From NCBI RefSeq assembly GCF_900107755.1, contig NZ_FNQR01000010.1:62001-126000 (forward strand): a DNA stretch of 64,000 bases, read 5' to 3'. Under the pieces are notes generated by a model. The model saw only the letters and a list, made by a program, of their open reading frames with translations. It did not search any database and was not told the DNA's origin. Both the position numbers and the translations under genes were made by a program. The stretch comes from Thalassobacillus cyri. GTDB lineage: Bacteria > Bacillota > Bacilli > Bacillales > Halobacillaceae. Positions within the stretch are counted from its first letter, which is position 1. Every line of letters begins with the position of its first letter. Below, in pieces: positions 63,093-64,000 of this stretch.

Positions 63093-64000
63093 TTACAAAT
63101 AAGGACTTACTTTCACAGCAACCACTTTGAAGCCTGGCATACGGCAATCAGGATCCAATTTATCAGAGATGAGTCGATTGACATTCTGCTTACCACCCCA
63201 ATGGAAAGGAACAAATACGACCCCCTTACTGACTTTGTTGCTCCATTTGCTTCGGACAACAATTTGTCCTTGTTCTGACTCAATCTTAACGAGCGTCTTG
63301 TCTTTCACCCCATACTTTTTCCCTGTTGTTGGGTGAATCTCCATACATGATTCTATCTCCCTTGCTGCCAAAGACGAACTTCTCCTCGTCTGTTCCCCTG
63401 TTAGATAATGTGACATTACTCGTCCAGTGGTTAAGGTAAGCGGATAATCGTCACTTACTTCGTCTTTATAAACTTGAGCTCTATTGGATATAATCGCCAT
63501 TTTAGCTTTCCCGTCTTCATGAGCAAAAGAATGTTGGAATAATCTCTCTGTTCCCTTATGCTCCTGATCAGGACAAGGCCATAAAACGCCGTTTTGATTT
63601 CTCAATTTTTCATAAGTGATCCCATAATAATCTGCAATGCCTCCCTTACTTGCCAGCCTCAACTCATTAAAGATGCCTTCCGCATTAGTGAAAGAGAAAT
63701 ACTCCCCTTTTCCAAGCGCCTCAGCAATGTCGCAAATGATTTGCCAGTCATGCTTCCCTTCACCTGGGACAGAGCGACTGGCCTCCCTCAACGTCACCCT
63801 ACCTTCAATATTAGTCATCGTCCCTTCATCCTCTAAATATGAGGAAGCAGGAAGTATTAAATCAGCCAATTCAGCTGACTCAGAAATAAATAGGTCGACA
63901 GCTACAAAGAACTTAAGTTTCTTTATGGCTCTCTTTACAAAATTCGCATTAGGGTTTGAAGCAACAGGGTTGGAACACATTAGAAACATGGCAGTTATCA
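63093..64000 (-). CDS. nasC: assimilatory nitrate reductase catalytic subunit, 3' part
   Basis: About 302 C-terminal residues; the frame runs off the right edge of the window. MCSNPVASNPN, FISESAELADLILPASSYLE, EGTMTNIEGRVTLRE and the molybdopterin dinucleotide-binding domain (LTLTTGRVMSHYLTGEQTRR, PHFHWGG-like FVPFHWGGKQNVN) identify a bis-MGD nitrate reductase of the NasC type. It reduces nitrate to nitrite for NasD. Its promoter and any nasB are outside the window. Confidence 0.92.
   Translation of the reverse strand, partial: ITAMFLMCSNPVASNPNANFVKRAIKKLKFFVAVDLFISESAELADLILPASSYLEDEGTMTNIEGRVTLREASRSVPGEGKHDWQIICDIAEALGKGEYFSFTNAEGIFNELRLASKGGIADYYGITYEKLRNQNGVLWPCPDQEHKGTERLFQHSFAHEDGKAKMAIISNRAQVYKDEVSDDYPLTLTTGRVMSHYLTGEQTRRSSSLAAREIESCMEIHPTTGKKYGVKDKTLVKIESEQGQIVVRSKWSNKVSKGVVFVPFHWGGKQNVNRLISDKLDPDCRMPGFKVVAVKVSPYL

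Noticed and set aside
1-64000. CRISPR array, tRNA or rRNA genes
   Set aside because: No regularly spaced direct repeats of CRISPR type, no cloverleaf with CCA-type end and no rRNA stretch were seen.

Overview
This window comes from a low-GC, spore-forming Bacillaceae chromosome, probably a halotolerant Halobacillus/Pontibacillus-like organism. The genus is an inference. The supporting evidence is a CotA-type laccase, a YjcZ-type sporulation peptide, strong AGGAGG ribosome sites, MntR-, CcpA-, Rex- and TnrA-type operators, two BCCT osmolyte transporters, and proline synthesis and breakdown genes. No rRNA, tRNA, CRISPR array or integrase gene was seen.

Positions 1-27,000 look like ordinary chromosome. 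They hold a BCCT transporter, cotA, several small or uncharacterised genes, the rRNA methyltransferase rlmCD, a DUF4397 protein, a manganese ABC operon (mntB-mntC-mntA) behind a promoter covered by MntR-like boxes, and proB behind a T-box-like attenuator. These are followed by a hemerythrin/DUF438 protein with a Fur-like box, topB, a YdaG-like stress protein, a Dus enzyme, a doubly frameshifted adhE with Rex and CcpA sites, an SDR enzyme and a lipoprotein form of MTA/SAH nucleosidase. A ~225-bp dispersed repeat occurs twice in full and once in part, and a second GTGCCTG-type palindrome family is scattered here.

Positions 27,000-59,300 are accessory. Four copies of an 18-bp core (ttacatcatgccgcccat, which on the minus strand reads like the 3' end of groEL: Met-Gly-Gly-Met-Met-stop) lie at 27,074, 28,631, 47,889 and 59,246. 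Short arm-like repeats face each other across each interval: AGTATGTCA for 28.6-47.9 kb and AATCCAGTCA for 47.9-59.2 kb. This looks like a tandem chain of integrase-less elements. Segment 1 holds a DegV protein and a metE-like fragment. Segment 2 is an osmolyte/imino-acid catabolic island: hydroxyproline-type epimerase, flavin oxidase, DapA-type deaminase, aldehyde dehydrogenase, ornithine-cyclodeaminase-family reductases, and putB-putC-putP with a 46-aa putative PutP partner. Two paralogous RpiR regulators bracket it, several CcpA-like sites lie inside it, and it contains decayed putP and ocd copies. Segment 3 is an array of mostly single-gene modules (MNT/HEPN, DinB, M29 peptidase, nucleotidyltransferase, membrane protein, cytidine deaminase, acetyltransferase), separated by copies of a conserved ~70-110-bp repeat placed at the 3' ends of genes. 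It resembles an integron cassette array without a visible integrase. An IS110 element, lrgAB, an FbpA-like peptide and tnrA sit inside it.

Positions 59,300-64,000 carry the nitrate/nitrite assimilation operon (nasC, cut by the window end, then nasD-nasE-nasF), with a near-perfect TnrA box in front of nasD. The tnrA gene in segment 3 therefore has a plausible target a few kb away.
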